Assembly (NCBI GenBank): GCA_903831295.1 | Contig: CAIKXA010000020.1 | Span: forward strand, 26,287-90,286 | DNA from: an uncultured bacterium | Lineage (GTDB): Bacteria > Planctomycetota > Phycisphaerae > Phycisphaerales > SM1A02 | Direction of reading: 5' to 3' | Length of the DNA stretch: 64,000 nucleotides | In this document: piece after piece, positions 1-9,934 of the stretch | Position numbering within the stretch: the first letter of the stretch is position 1 | Layout of the letters: the number at the start of each line of letters is the position of its first letter | The notes under the pieces: generated by a model | Told to the model about the DNA's origin: nothing | What the model saw: the letters and a program-made list of their open reading frames with translations, nothing else | Databases searched by the model: none | Translations under genes and position numbers: made by a program

Positions 1-122
1 CTGGAATGCATGCCGCTAGAAATACCTTCCACCACCATTCGCGCGCGCAATTCAAATGATGAAAGCTGGGCCAGTGTTTCTGGCGCGAGATAAGCTTCGG
101 CGCGAAGTTGCGATCCACTCAC
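1..122 (-). CDS. DUF58 family protein (N-terminal part, truncated by window edge)
   Basis: Reverse-strand translation from a GTG at 122: VSGSQLRAEAYLAPETLAQLSSFELRARMVVEGISSGMHS, typical DUF58 N-terminus; start overlaps the moxR stop, and MoxR-DUF58 adjacency is common. Confidence 0.8.
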   Translation of the reverse strand, partial: MSGSQLRAEAYLAPETLAQLSSFELRARMVVEGISSGMHS

Positions 123-1195
123 TTGATCAATGTGCCTAGGGGTCTTTGGCTTGTTGCCGCGTCCAAAGGAATTGAATTCAATAATGTTTGAATGACCGTG
201 TCGGAGTTCACTCCATCAGCCTCGGCATTGAAATTAGTGACGATTCGATGCCGAAGAACGGGCAGTGCAACTTCTTGAATATGTTTAGGAAGCACGTGAT
301 TCTCGCCAGAAAAAAGAGCTTTTGCTTTCGCCGCCAGCACTAAAAATTGGCTCGCTCGCGGTCCGCCTCCCCAGGCGACATACTCTTTCACAATTTTCTG
401 TGGGGTTTCGCTTTTTAAATCATCTCCACCGGTTGCCCTTGTGGCCCGAACCAGTCGAAGAGCGTAACGGGCGACATGGTCGGCGATTGGAATTCGACGC
501 ACGGCGGATTGCACCCGTGTTAAATCCATCGCATCAAGAACGGGAGACGCCTCAAACTTTAATTCACCAGTTGTGCGGGAGACAATTTCCAATTCCTCTT
601 GTTCGTTTGGATATCCGATTCGAATGTTCAACATGAATCGATCAAGTTGCGCCTCTGGAAGCGGATAAGTTCCTTCTTGTTCAATTGGATTTTGTGTGGC
701 AAGAACAAAAAACGGATTTGAAAGTTTATGTGTGACACCACCAACAGTCACCTGTCGCTCTTGCATTGACTCCAAAAGAGCGGCTTGTGTTTTTGGTGGA
801 GTTCGATTGATCTCGTCCGCCAAAACAATATTTGCAAATATCGGGCCGCGTACAAATCGAAGTGATCTCATTCCTGTGGAACGATCCTCCTCAATCACCT
901 CCGTGCCTGTGATGTCAGATGGCATGAGATCCGGCGTAAATTGAATCCTGCTGAATTGAAGCGAGAGACATTTGGCAAGCGTGGAGATCAATAAAGTCTT
1001 AGCAAGACCTGGAACCCCCTCCACAACCGAGTGTCCGGCGCACACCATGGCCAATAGAACCTCGTCCAATACTTGTTCTTGTCCAACAATCACCTTGTGA
1101 ACCTCCGATCGAACCTTTGCAATGGCCTCGCGTGCCCATGCGATTTCATTTGTAATTTCAGGCTGAAGTGGACTGTTGGTGGAAGTTTCATTCAT
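119..1195 (-). CDS. MoxR-family AAA+ ATPase
   Basis: GVPGLAKT Walker A, LADEINRTPPKTQAALLESMQE, ATQNPIEQEGTYPLPEAQLDRF. Confidence 0.95.
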   Translation of the reverse strand: MNETSTNSPLQPEITNEIAWAREAIAKVRSEVHKVIVGQEQVLDEVLLAMVCAGHSVVEGVPGLAKTLLISTLAKCLSLQFSRIQFTPDLMPSDITGTEVIEEDRSTGMRSLRFVRGPIFANIVLADEINRTPPKTQAALLESMQERQVTVGGVTHKLSNPFFVLATQNPIEQEGTYPLPEAQLDRFMLNIRIGYPNEQEELEIVSRTTGELKFEASPVLDAMDLTRVQSAVRRIPIADHVARYALRLVRATRATGGDDLKSETPQKIVKEYVAWGGGPRASQFLVLAAKAKALFSGENHVLPKHIQEVALPVLRHRIVTNFNAEADGVNSDTVIQTLLNSIPLDAATSQRPLGTLIK

Positions 1196-1217
1196 GAAAT
1201 AAGTATAGAGTTACAAC

Positions 1218-2048
1218 GTGCCAGAACTACCTGAAGTTGAAACAATTTGCCGTGGTTTAACCCTGCTTTGTGTTGGTGCTCGGGTTCTTGATGTCCACAT
1301 TCATCGCGCTGGTTTCATCCAGGGATCTAAAAAACATATCGATCTATTGACAAATCTCACGATTGCCCGCGTTCATAGACATGGAAAACAATTTGCGCTT
1401 GAATCTGTTTGTGGACGAGCTTTATTGTTTCACATGGGAATGAGCGGTTCTCTAACGGTTCACCCGTTTCAATCCACGCGAGCCAAGCATGTGCACGTTC
1501 ACTGGACGCTCATGAAGGGTAATAAAAAATTTGAATTGCACCACAAAGATCCAAGACGTTTTGGATATGTCCAACCATTTTTTTCAATTCAAGAAATTCG
1601 AAATGATATTTGGTCAACTCTTGGACTTGACGCGCTTTGCATAACTGCTGACGATCTTTTGCAAAAGTTTAAAAATAAAAAACGCTCGATCAAAGCGTCT
1701 TTACTTGATCAAGCTTGTGTTGCGGGAGTGGGAAATATTTACGCCGATGAAACATTGTTTCAGTCTGGAATTCACCCTTTAAGAAATGCTGGATCCATTT
1801 CTTTGCCTGAACTTGAGAAAATGATCAAGCGGCTAAGGATTATTTTGAACAGATCCATTCAGGGCGGCGGATCGAGCATTCAAGACCACCAGGATGCTTG
1901 TGGAAGGGCCGGAACCTTTCAAAATTGCCACCAGGTCTATGGACGCGGCGGTGAGCCCTGTGAGATTTGTGGATCGATTCTAAAGCAAACGCTTTGTGTT
2001 CAAAGAACAACCGTATTTTGCTCCGCATGTCAGCCTAGAAATAAATAA
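1218..2048 (+). CDS. mutM: Formamidopyrimidine-DNA glycosylase
   Basis: MPELPEVETI N-terminus, GVGNIYADE helix, C-terminal zinc finger CEICGS...CSACQ. Confidence 0.95.
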   Translation: MPELPEVETICRGLTLLCVGARVLDVHIHRAGFIQGSKKHIDLLTNLTIARVHRHGKQFALESVCGRALLFHMGMSGSLTVHPFQSTRAKHVHVHWTLMKGNKKFELHHKDPRRFGYVQPFFSIQEIRNDIWSTLGLDALCITADDLLQKFKNKKRSIKASLLDQACVAGVGNIYADETLFQSGIHPLRNAGSISLPELEKMIKRLRIILNRSIQGGGSSIQDHQDACGRAGTFQNCHQVYGRGGEPCEICGSILKQTLCVQRTTVFCSACQPRNK

Positions 2049-2339
2049 GCCTTCTTTGCTTGGCTCACTTTCACTTTCTGTGTTCTAAAGTATCTATTCA
2101 TAATCATAGATATATGCGCTGTCTGATTGTGAACAAATCACTAAACACACGCGGAAAGCTCTAGTAAATAAGCGCTTATAAAGATTCAACATGGTGCACG
2201 AACTGTCGGTTGGCGTTCTGTAGATTTCATCTCGCTTCGAAGCAATTCAAGACAACCACAAGAAGACCCTTCAGACAACAAAACACACATGATTGAGCGA
2301 CATTGATCGAACGCAAACAACAAGTTGTTCACACATAAA
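2049..2339. promoter_or_regulatory. Candidate chromosomal origin region (oriC) adjacent to dnaA
   Basis: 291-bp AT-leaning convergent intergenic gap; TTGTTCACA at 2325-2333 and its reverse complement TGTGAACAA at 2128-2136 (7/9 to TTATCCACA); AT-rich inverted repeat TATCTAT-N8-ATAGATA at 2091-2112. Confidence 0.35.
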
Positions 2340-3749
2340 TCAAACCTTGCCAACCGGTTGAGAAGCTGTCTTGAGATCTTGGTTTTTTGTCAAACCTTCT
2401 TCAAGTCGCGCAACATCGGCACGAAGCGAGTCATCCATTGTGCTTCTGGCAGTAACGGTTCGGACCGCATGTAAAACCGTGGTGTGGTCGCGACCGCCTA
2501 AATAACCACCAATTTCTTCAAGGCTGTAGCGAGTGTGGCGCCGGGCCAACCACATACAAACCTGGCGTGGCAAAACAACACTTTTGTGTCTTCGTTTGCC
2601 AACTAAATCAGTCAACTTCACGTCGTAATAGCGCACGACGGAATCAAGAATGGTTTGCATGGAAGGTTGGTTTATTTTTGAGCCCGGCGCAAGAACAACA
2701 ACACCAAGCGCCTCTTTTGCAAGATCGAGATTGATTGGACGACCCATGGCCAAAGCGAATCCACGAATTTTAGTGAGCGCACCTTCAAGCTCGCGAATAT
2801 TTGAATCAATTCTTGCCGCCACATAGGCCGGAACATCCTCAGGAAGAACAAGGTCGTGCAGCTTTGCTTTTGCTTTCAAAATAGACACGCGCGTTTCATA
2901 ACAAGGCCTGTCAATACGGGCCACAAGACCGCTGTTAAATCGACTCACCAAGCGTTCTTCAAGATCAGGAATATCAGAAGGGGCGGCGTCGGAACTTAAA
3001 ACAATCTGACGCCCAGACTGGTGCAGCATGTTGAAAGTGTGAAAAAATTCCTCTTGCGTTTGTTCGCGCTTGGACAAGAAGTGAATATCGTCAATCACCA
3101 ACAAATCCACATTTCTAAACCGGTTGCGAAAATCACTCATGCGACCAACCTTTACGCACTCAAGAAAAGCGTCCATGAAAGTGTTGCAACTGATGTACAA
3201 AATTCTGGCGCTTGGTTGATTGCGAAGTGTTGACTGACAAATGGATTGAAGTAGATGTGTCTTTCCTAAACCAACCGCGCCATGCACAAAGAATGGGTTG
3301 TAGGCGCGACCAAGTTTGGAGGTCACCGCAACGGCCGCCGCATGAGCCAGGCGATTTCCTGGGCCAACAACAAACGCGTCGAAGCAATAATCCGGACTGA
3401 GTAAGAGTTGTTCGTCAAGAAGAATTGGTGTTTCAGAAACATCCTCTCCAAGACTATTTTTAGAGGATCGATCCAACTTTACGGACGTGTCGACTTTTTC
3501 AACATCAGATGCGACAAAGCGAACAGTCATTAATCGACCCGAGGCGGCCTGCGCAGCTTCTGTGAACAACGCCACACACGCGCGTTGCAGATATTTAAGA
3601 CGAACGGGCTCGTTCACGACAAGGCGAAGCAAACCACCCTCCACGCCAGCAATTTTTATTTGATCAAACCAATGTCGACAAACTTCAGGATGATGGCGCC
3701 TAAGGTAGGCGTACATTTTTTGTTGAAGTTCTTGATCGGCCATGGACAT
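2340..3749 (-). CDS. dnaA: Chromosomal replication initiator protein DnaA
   Basis: GAVGLGKTHLLQS Walker A, LLVIDDIHFLSKREQTQEEFFHTFN, C-terminal DnaA-box binding GGRDHTTVLHAVRTV. Confidence 0.97.
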   Translation of the reverse strand: MSMADQELQQKMYAYLRRHHPEVCRHWFDQIKIAGVEGGLLRLVVNEPVRLKYLQRACVALFTEAAQAASGRLMTVRFVASDVEKVDTSVKLDRSSKNSLGEDVSETPILLDEQLLLSPDYCFDAFVVGPGNRLAHAAAVAVTSKLGRAYNPFFVHGAVGLGKTHLLQSICQSTLRNQPSARILYISCNTFMDAFLECVKVGRMSDFRNRFRNVDLLVIDDIHFLSKREQTQEEFFHTFNMLHQSGRQIVLSSDAAPSDIPDLEERLVSRFNSGLVARIDRPCYETRVSILKAKAKLHDLVLPEDVPAYVAARIDSNIRELEGALTKIRGFALAMGRPINLDLAKEALGVVVLAPGSKINQPSMQTILDSVVRYYDVKLTDLVGKRRHKSVVLPRQVCMWLARRHTRYSLEEIGGYLGGRDHTTVLHAVRTVTARSTMDDSLRADVARLEEGLTKNQDLKTASQPVGKV

Positions 3750-3933
3750 TGAATGGGACCTAAAGTTTGATGATGACCGAGCAGCGAAATAGAAGATGAT
3801 TCACGTCCATTCGAATCATCAACACATAAACAAATCCCAAATTTTCGCCATGAAATCCGTGACAAGGCGAGGCGAGTCAATGTAAAACCAGTTGACCCAC
3901 TCGTCAACCAAATAAAAACATTTTGTGAAGATT

Positions 3934-4890
3934 TTATTTTTCTGGACTAGGCGCGGGCAGGTTTTGGGTCAAGGATTTTTTCACAAGCGCCTCACCACTC
4001 ATGAGAACTTGCTGCTCAAGACGCTGCCGATTTGTTCTGTGATCCATCAAGATATGGACGCGGTCCATGTGCGAACCAAGAACTTCATTTAAGCGTTCGC
4101 GCGCAAACTGTAAATTTGTGCGGCGACTCATGTGCACAACCACAACAGACTCCGCTTTCCAAGCCTCCATAAGCGGCAAAAGATCATCCACATGAATATG
4201 TCGACCCACACGAGCGCGATCCCGATGCTCCTTTTCAAAGAAGGTGCATTCAGTGATCACAATCTTAGCCTTGGAGAACTCATCGCGATAGAGGAAGGGA
4301 CCAATTTCTGTGTCGCCGGTGTAAGCAACCAACGGAATTTCAGAGATGCGAGAAATTTCTGTTCCAGAAACCTTCAACTCACGCAAACGATCTTGTGGAA
4401 GACCTTGAAATTCTTCTTTGAGCTTGCTGCGATTTTCAATCACACTAAATCCAAGCGCTGGCGCGGAGTGACTAACCTCTATCGCGCACACATTTAAATT
4501 TGGTCGCAACGCATAGTGGCTGTCCGGCTCGATACCCACAATCTCATGTGGTGTCTTTTGTCTTTCCAAATCAATCCAAGATTCCATCATTAACTGAAGC
4601 GGACGAACAAGTTTTGGGTGGCACAAAACACGACCAGTTCCCAGCTTTTGAAATGATCGCTGGCTGAACCAGTAAGGCAGACCGGCCACATGATCCATAT
4701 GGGCATGACTTAGGCAAACCGTTCCGGCAGCAAGAGTTGCGCGCGGAGAAAGTCCAATATCAAAGACAATGTCGAGCTCAGGAACATGCACAACCGCCTG
4801 CTCTCCAGCGACACTAATGCCTTGGATGCGGTAGGGAGGCAGGTAGATGAAGCCTAATTGCCCTTCTCTGGGCGGAGGCTTTGGAATCAT
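3934..4890 (-). CDS. MBL-fold hydrolase, RNase Z-like
   Basis: LSHAHMDHVAGLPYW metal-binding motif, AYTGDTEIGPF, MSRRT; start chosen at internal ATG 4890 (MIPKPPP...) because the upstream extension is low-complexity AT-rich. Confidence 0.85.
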   Translation of the reverse strand: MIPKPPPREGQLGFIYLPPYRIQGISVAGEQAVVHVPELDIVFDIGLSPRATLAAGTVCLSHAHMDHVAGLPYWFSQRSFQKLGTGRVLCHPKLVRPLQLMMESWIDLERQKTPHEIVGIEPDSHYALRPNLNVCAIEVSHSAPALGFSVIENRSKLKEEFQGLPQDRLRELKVSGTEISRISEIPLVAYTGDTEIGPFLYRDEFSKAKIVITECTFFEKEHRDRARVGRHIHVDDLLPLMEAWKAESVVVVHMSRRTNLQFARERLNEVLGSHMDRVHILMDHRTNRQRLEQQVLMSGEALVKKSLTQNLPAPSPEK

Positions 4891-5065
4891 GGAGCAATCT
4901 CCTCTAGCGACGCTTTCGCGCGGCTGGGCTTGGAAAACATAAAGTATAAACGATCTATTTCTAAAAACAACCAATAACCTTGCAAAATAGAAATATTTGA
5001 TAAGAACCACGAATAAAAACAAAATTATATCGTTAGTTAAATAATACAGGCGGAAACATGAATTT

Positions 5066-5428
5066 ATGAACTCAAACCAATTGAAACCAACCAAAAAAAC
5101 CAACCCAATCTTCAGCGATTTTTCAGATGACGATTCGATGGGGAAAATTATTCAGATTTTTTTAAATGAAATTCCCAAAAGAATCGAATTGATAGAAACT
5201 AGCTTTCATTCCGGAAACAAAGAACAGCTTTGTAAAATAATTCACCAACTCAAAGGCGCGGGTGGCGGATATGGATTCAAATTGATCACCAGCAACGCGA
5301 TGGCATTTGAAAAAAAAATAAAGCAAGCCGCGGATAATTGGCAGCAAGCGACAACTAAAGCTCTTGAAGAATTTGTCGACATTCTGCACAGGGCTTATGC
5401 GGGGCGAGCTGATTCAGGGGACACTTAA
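5066..5428 (+). CDS. Hpt domain phosphotransfer protein
   Basis: KIIHQLKGAGGGYGFKLIT (H-x-L-K-G) motif; immediately precedes a response regulator. Confidence 0.85.
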   Translation: MNSNQLKPTKKTNPIFSDFSDDDSMGKIIQIFLNEIPKRIELIETSFHSGNKEQLCKIIHQLKGAGGGYGFKLITSNAMAFEKKIKQAADNWQQATTKALEEFVDILHRAYAGRADSGDT

Positions 5429-5431
5429 AAC

Positions 5432-6364
5432 ATGGCTGAAAATAAATCTATTCCCAAGGTCTTGGCCATCGATGATTCGGAACTGATTCACCGACTTTTA
5501 GAGGCCCGTCTTCAAGGCGAGAACTTGGAGCTGCACTCCGCAACCAGTTCTGAAGAGGGATTAAAGAAAGCTAAACTGTTGCAACCAGAGGTTGTGTTGT
5601 TAGATATTGGGTTGGAGGGAATGAACGGATTTGAATTGCTCACCAAACTGAAGGAGGACAATGAAACACAAAATATCGCCGTGATATTTATCAGTGCAAC
5701 GGTCGAACCAATGGACCGGGTCCGCGGGTTGGATATGGGAGCGATAGATTTCATCACCAAGCCATTCGATGCGCTTGAATTAAAGGCCCGGGTTCGCAGC
5801 GCGTTGCGAACGCAGTATTTGGTGAAAATGTTGGAGCAAAGAGCCCAACTAGACGGACTTACAGGATTGTGGAATCGCAGATACTTTGATCAGCGACTTG
5901 AACAAGAAATTTCAGAAGCCAAGAGGCACAAACGCGTGTTAACGCTTGCGCTTTGCGATGTTGATCGATTTAAAAGATTGAACGATCAATTTGGACATCC
6001 ATTTGGAGACATGGTTTTGGAAAAGGTCGCCCAAATTCTTTCGGGCGGTCGCACCAGTGATATCGTGTGTAGATATGGCGGAGAGGAATTCGGTTTGATC
6101 TTTTCATCAACAAACATTGAGCGGGGTCGCGAGGTCACAGAAAGACTTCGCGTGGCCATAGAGGAGGCCGCGTGGCCTGGAAATCCAGACCTAGTTGTGA
6201 CCGCAAGTTTTGGTGTCTGTGATACCGAATGTTTGGATGGTGATTTAACTCCCGAAGCAATGCTTAAAGCGGCCGACACGGCTCTTTATAAAGCCAAACA
6301 AAACGGTCGCAATTGCGTGAAGGCCGCCGCGCGGGTTTTAAAAAAGAAGCAAGACACAATTTAA
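5432..6364 (+). CDS. Response regulator with GGDEF (diguanylate cyclase) domain
   Basis: REC domain (VLAIDDSELIHRLL, VLLDIGLEGMNG, TKPF) then GLWNRRYFDQRL ... CRYGGEEFG. Confidence 0.93.
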   Translation: MAENKSIPKVLAIDDSELIHRLLEARLQGENLELHSATSSEEGLKKAKLLQPEVVLLDIGLEGMNGFELLTKLKEDNETQNIAVIFISATVEPMDRVRGLDMGAIDFITKPFDALELKARVRSALRTQYLVKMLEQRAQLDGLTGLWNRRYFDQRLEQEISEAKRHKRVLTLALCDVDRFKRLNDQFGHPFGDMVLEKVAQILSGGRTSDIVCRYGGEEFGLIFSSTNIERGREVTERLRVAIEEAAWPGNPDLVVTASFGVCDTECLDGDLTPEAMLKAADTALYKAKQNGRNCVKAAARVLKKKQDTI

Positions 6365-6382
6365 AAAACCACAGCAAACACA

Positions 6383-7138
6383 GTGTCCGCAACCATAGAT
6401 CAAGCACTTTGCATACGCCACTGGGACTGGTCTGAAACAAGTCAAACAGTGGTTCTTTTCACCAAGTCACATGGAATTCTTCGAGGATTAGCCAAGGGAT
6501 CAAAGCGCGATAAAGGAAAGTTTTCTGGCGGGTTTGATGTTCTTTCTCAGGGCGAGATTGGATTTTTATTGAAGCGCGATAGCGAGTTGGCCACACTGAC
6601 GGAGTGGGATGTTTGTGAAACGTTTCCTAACTTAAGGGACAACCTTCAAGCAAACAAAGCTGGTTGGTACGTGGCAGACATGCTCAACAGAATGTTGCCA
6701 GCGCTTGATCCACACCCAGACCTATATGAAATCACACTCAATCTTTTAAGGGCGCTTCAGTCTGGAACAACCCCAACGCTTTCGCTTTTAAGATTTCAGT
6801 GGGCGCTTTTGGAGGAAACAGGATGGCGACCAGAACTGAATGATCCTGATCCAGACGCCGCAACATTAGCGTTTGATCCGATCGGTGGAAAGTTTACGGT
6901 TGATATCGGAGATCCGAATCACTGGAGAATTCGAAGGGGAACAATACGCGCCCTGGAGTCTCTTGCTGGAAACAAAGAGCCATCAAATGACGAAGAAAGT
7001 TTAAACAGAGCCAATAGATTGTTGGCGGCGCATTTAAGAAACGTGTTGGCGGAAGAACCAATGACAATGGCGGCGGTTTTTGGCGCGCTTCCAACAAGCT
7101 CTCAAAAACCAACACGATCTCGTTCGGCTTCTCAGTGA
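6383..7138 (+). CDS. recO: DNA repair protein RecO
   Basis: ALCIRHWDWSETSQTVVLFTKSHGILRGLAKGSKR typical RecO OB-fold N-terminus. Confidence 0.88.
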   Translation: MSATIDQALCIRHWDWSETSQTVVLFTKSHGILRGLAKGSKRDKGKFSGGFDVLSQGEIGFLLKRDSELATLTEWDVCETFPNLRDNLQANKAGWYVADMLNRMLPALDPHPDLYEITLNLLRALQSGTTPTLSLLRFQWALLEETGWRPELNDPDPDAATLAFDPIGGKFTVDIGDPNHWRIRRGTIRALESLAGNKEPSNDEESLNRANRLLAAHLRNVLAEEPMTMAAVFGALPTSSQKPTRSRSASQ

Positions 7139-7139
7139 T

Positions 7140-7490
7140 TTAAAAAAATCGTATTCCCGCCTCGTAGTGTTTCAAAAGACCGGTTTCATTTCGAACCGCC
7201 TTGCACCAAGCCACCATGGAAGTGCGATCAATTCGAATACCAGTTGGGCGGTGCATAAGAGTGAGGCCAGTTAAGCCATCCTGTAGAAAACAGTCGGCAC
7301 AAATACGCGCGCCATTTTCACTTATATCTAAAGTTAAATACGATTGGAGTTGGTCGGGTTCATGGTGCCAAGCGATGAGAATCTCACCAGAACCAACGGC
7401 GCGTTGTTGAATGCGGCGATTTTCTAGTGATACATACTTTCCGCCGTCATCAGGCGCACTGGTATTGCTTAAATCTATTTTGAAATCCAT
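7140..7490 (-). CDS. PilZ domain protein
   Basis: RRIQQR and DISENGARI (RxxxR ... D/NxSxxG) PilZ signature. Confidence 0.8.
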   Translation of the reverse strand: MDFKIDLSNTSAPDDGGKYVSLENRRIQQRAVGSGEILIAWHHEPDQLQSYLTLDISENGARICADCFLQDGLTGLTLMHRPTGIRIDRTSMVAWCKAVRNETGLLKHYEAGIRFF

Positions 7491-7626
7491 ACAAAGATAT
7501 TCGCATTCGGAGGAACCGAAAGATGTAAAAATGATTGAAAACCAAGTGATTTATTGTGTTTTTACACATACAAACACCCGATAAGTATGGCTGACCTTCC
7601 AGTCTTAGAGCAACTAGAATCGCTTT

Positions 7627-8856
7627 ATGACATTTGTTTATAAAGAAGCGCGGCTTTCAAACGGAATGATGCTTGTTGGGGAAGTGGATCAAAGCACACA
7701 CACGGCGGCCGCAGGATTTTTTGTTCGCACCGGAGCCAGGGATGAGCCCGCGGCCATTATGGGGGTGAGTCATTTTCTTGAGCACATGATGTTCAAGGGA
7801 TCCGCGAAAAGAAGCGCCCTGGATGTGAACAACGACTTTGATCAAATAGGCGCAAGCCACAATGCTTTCACCAGTGGAGAGATGACCGCGTTCCACGCCC
7901 ACGTTTTACCCGAACATCTTTCGTCGGCAATTGAGATTTTGTCAGACATTCTTCGACCAGCTTTGCGCAAAGAAGATTTTGAAGAGGAGCGCGGAGTGAT
8001 TTTGGAGGAGATTGCCATGTATGAGGACAATCCATTCATGGGTTTGTATGAGGAAATGATGGAGGCGTATTACAAAGAACATCCATTGGCGCACAAGGTG
8101 TTGGGCACAAAGAAAACGGTTGGTGAATTGCCACTGGCGAACATGACGGAGTACTTTCATAATCGCTACGCCGCGGACAATTTAATTTTGGCTGTTGCTG
8201 GACAACTTGATTTTGAAAAAATTACAAATCAGGTTGAAAAACTATGTGGCAGTTGGCCCCGGGGAAAACCAGGCAGGGAACAACCCGCCTTTACCGCTAC
8301 ACCAAAGGAATTTACAAAGGTCATGTCAAAAACAAATCGGGCGTATTTAGGCATGATGATGCCCGCGCCAGCGCTTGGAGACATGCGCCGCTATGCCAGC
8401 AGTTTGATAAGCCAGATTATTGGCGACCGCGAGGGCAGCAAGTTTTACTGGAGTGTTGTTGAAACCGGACTTGCGGAGGAGGCGTCGTGTTCATTTGAGG
8501 GACGTGATGGTTTGGGAGAGTATTTAGTCTTCGCGGCTTGTGAGATGAAAAACGTCGCGGAGGTTGAGAAACGTCTTCGAGAAGAAATGTCTGGGCTGGG
8601 TGAAAATCTTAAACAAGAAGAATTGGATCGCGCGCGCGCGCGTATTGCCACAGGAATAGCGTTGGCAAGCGAGCGCCCATCGGGACGCATGCATCGATTG
8701 GGTTCACAGTGGGCTTATGGTTTGCCGCCAATACCAATTGAGCAAGAAATGGATCGCATAGAGAAGTTAACACTGAAGGATCTGCAAGACTGCCTGAAGG
8801 AATTCCCCCTCAACCCAGTTGTTGTTGGAAGATTATTGCCATCAAAAAATGATTGA
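7627..8856 (+). CDS. M16 family zinc metallopeptidase (insulinase-like)
   Basis: HFLEHMMFKG (HxxEH) motif and M16 C-terminal domain pattern. Confidence 0.94.
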   Translation: MTFVYKEARLSNGMMLVGEVDQSTHTAAAGFFVRTGARDEPAAIMGVSHFLEHMMFKGSAKRSALDVNNDFDQIGASHNAFTSGEMTAFHAHVLPEHLSSAIEILSDILRPALRKEDFEEERGVILEEIAMYEDNPFMGLYEEMMEAYYKEHPLAHKVLGTKKTVGELPLANMTEYFHNRYAADNLILAVAGQLDFEKITNQVEKLCGSWPRGKPGREQPAFTATPKEFTKVMSKTNRAYLGMMMPAPALGDMRRYASSLISQIIGDREGSKFYWSVVETGLAEEASCSFEGRDGLGEYLVFAACEMKNVAEVEKRLREEMSGLGENLKQEELDRARARIATGIALASERPSGRMHRLGSQWAYGLPPIPIEQEMDRIEKLTLKDLQDCLKEFPLNPVVVGRLLPSKND

Positions 8857-8876
8857 GGTTGAGCCGAAATACCAAC

Positions 8877-9887
8877 TCATGAAAGATCGGCAAGAAGGGC
8901 CGCTTGTTCGTCGGCGCGGTAACTGCTGCGAACCAAAGGACCGCTTTCGCAAATTCTAAATCCACGCGAAAGCGCCTGTGATTTGAATTCAACAAACTGA
9001 CCCGGAGTAACCCATCGATCAATTGGAAGATGATTGCGAGTGGGCTGTAGGTATTGGCCAACAGTTAAAATGTCAGCCTTGGATTCGGCGCGCACATCAT
9101 CCATAAGTTGCAGCACCTCATCGTCGCGCTCACCAATTCCAACCATAATCCCAGTTTTTGTAAGAAGACCACTTGCTTTGAATTGTTTCAACACATTGAG
9201 AGAGCGTTCGTAGCGCGCCTGAGGCCGCACCGCCGAATGCATGCGCCGAACGGTTTCCATGTTGTGGCTAATGATCCGGGGTCGCGCATCACAAACAGTT
9301 TGAATTGCTTTTTCATTGCCACAAAAATCACCAACAAGAACTTCAATGCTCATGTTGGGACACGCCGCCCGAGTAAGGTGAATTGTTTCGGCCCACAGTT
9401 GGGCGCCACCATCAGGCAGTTCATCGCGATTGACACTGGTGATGACCACGTGTTTCAGATTCATTAATCGCAAGCTTTCCGCGACACGCGCGGGCTCATT
9501 CAGATCAAGGGCGGCGGGGCGGCCTGTTTTCACATTACAAAAACCACAACTGCGGGTGCAAGTGTCGCCAAGAATCATAATTGTGGCGGAACCACGACTC
9601 CAACACTCACCCATGTTTGGGCAACTGGCTTCTTGGCAAACAGTATGAAGTTTGTGTTCGTCCATGATCGCCTTCAGGCGCAGGTATTCCTCGCCACCAG
9701 GCACGCGGGCACGTAGCCAATCTGGTTTTTTTCCAATCCTTAAACTTTGGCGGGTTTCATCTCCGTTGTTCAATATGAATTCAGAAAGACTTACTGTTGG
9801 AGTGGGAAGATTTCGGGCCGTGTCGCCACCAAGCGGCTTTGGGTGCCGAGCAAGGGTTCGATCGTTTGCGGATTTTGGCGTGGTCAC
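8877..9887 (-). CDS. lipA: Lipoyl synthase
   Basis: CQEASCPNMGECWSRGSATIMILGDTCTRSCGFCNVKTG radical SAM lipoyl synthase motifs. Confidence 0.97.
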   Translation of the reverse strand: MTTPKSANDRTLARHPKPLGGDTARNLPTPTVSLSEFILNNGDETRQSLRIGKKPDWLRARVPGGEEYLRLKAIMDEHKLHTVCQEASCPNMGECWSRGSATIMILGDTCTRSCGFCNVKTGRPAALDLNEPARVAESLRLMNLKHVVITSVNRDELPDGGAQLWAETIHLTRAACPNMSIEVLVGDFCGNEKAIQTVCDARPRIISHNMETVRRMHSAVRPQARYERSLNVLKQFKASGLLTKTGIMVGIGERDDEVLQLMDDVRAESKADILTVGQYLQPTRNHLPIDRWVTPGQFVEFKSQALSRGFRICESGPLVRSSYRADEQAALLADLS

Positions 9888-9934
9888 AGATCAATAGCGT
9901 AGCCCCAACAAGGCATGTAATTCAAGCCAAAATA

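Noticed and set aside
3893-3910. GTTGAC-N6-GTCAAC inverted repeat between the dnaA and MBL hydrolase genes
   Set aside because: Only 6 bp and could be chance; no supporting copies seen
8629-8642. (CG)7 alternating tract as a Z-DNA element
   Set aside because: Inside the M16 CDS encoding a DRARAR-type segment; this genome is generally rich in GCGC, so explained by codon usage
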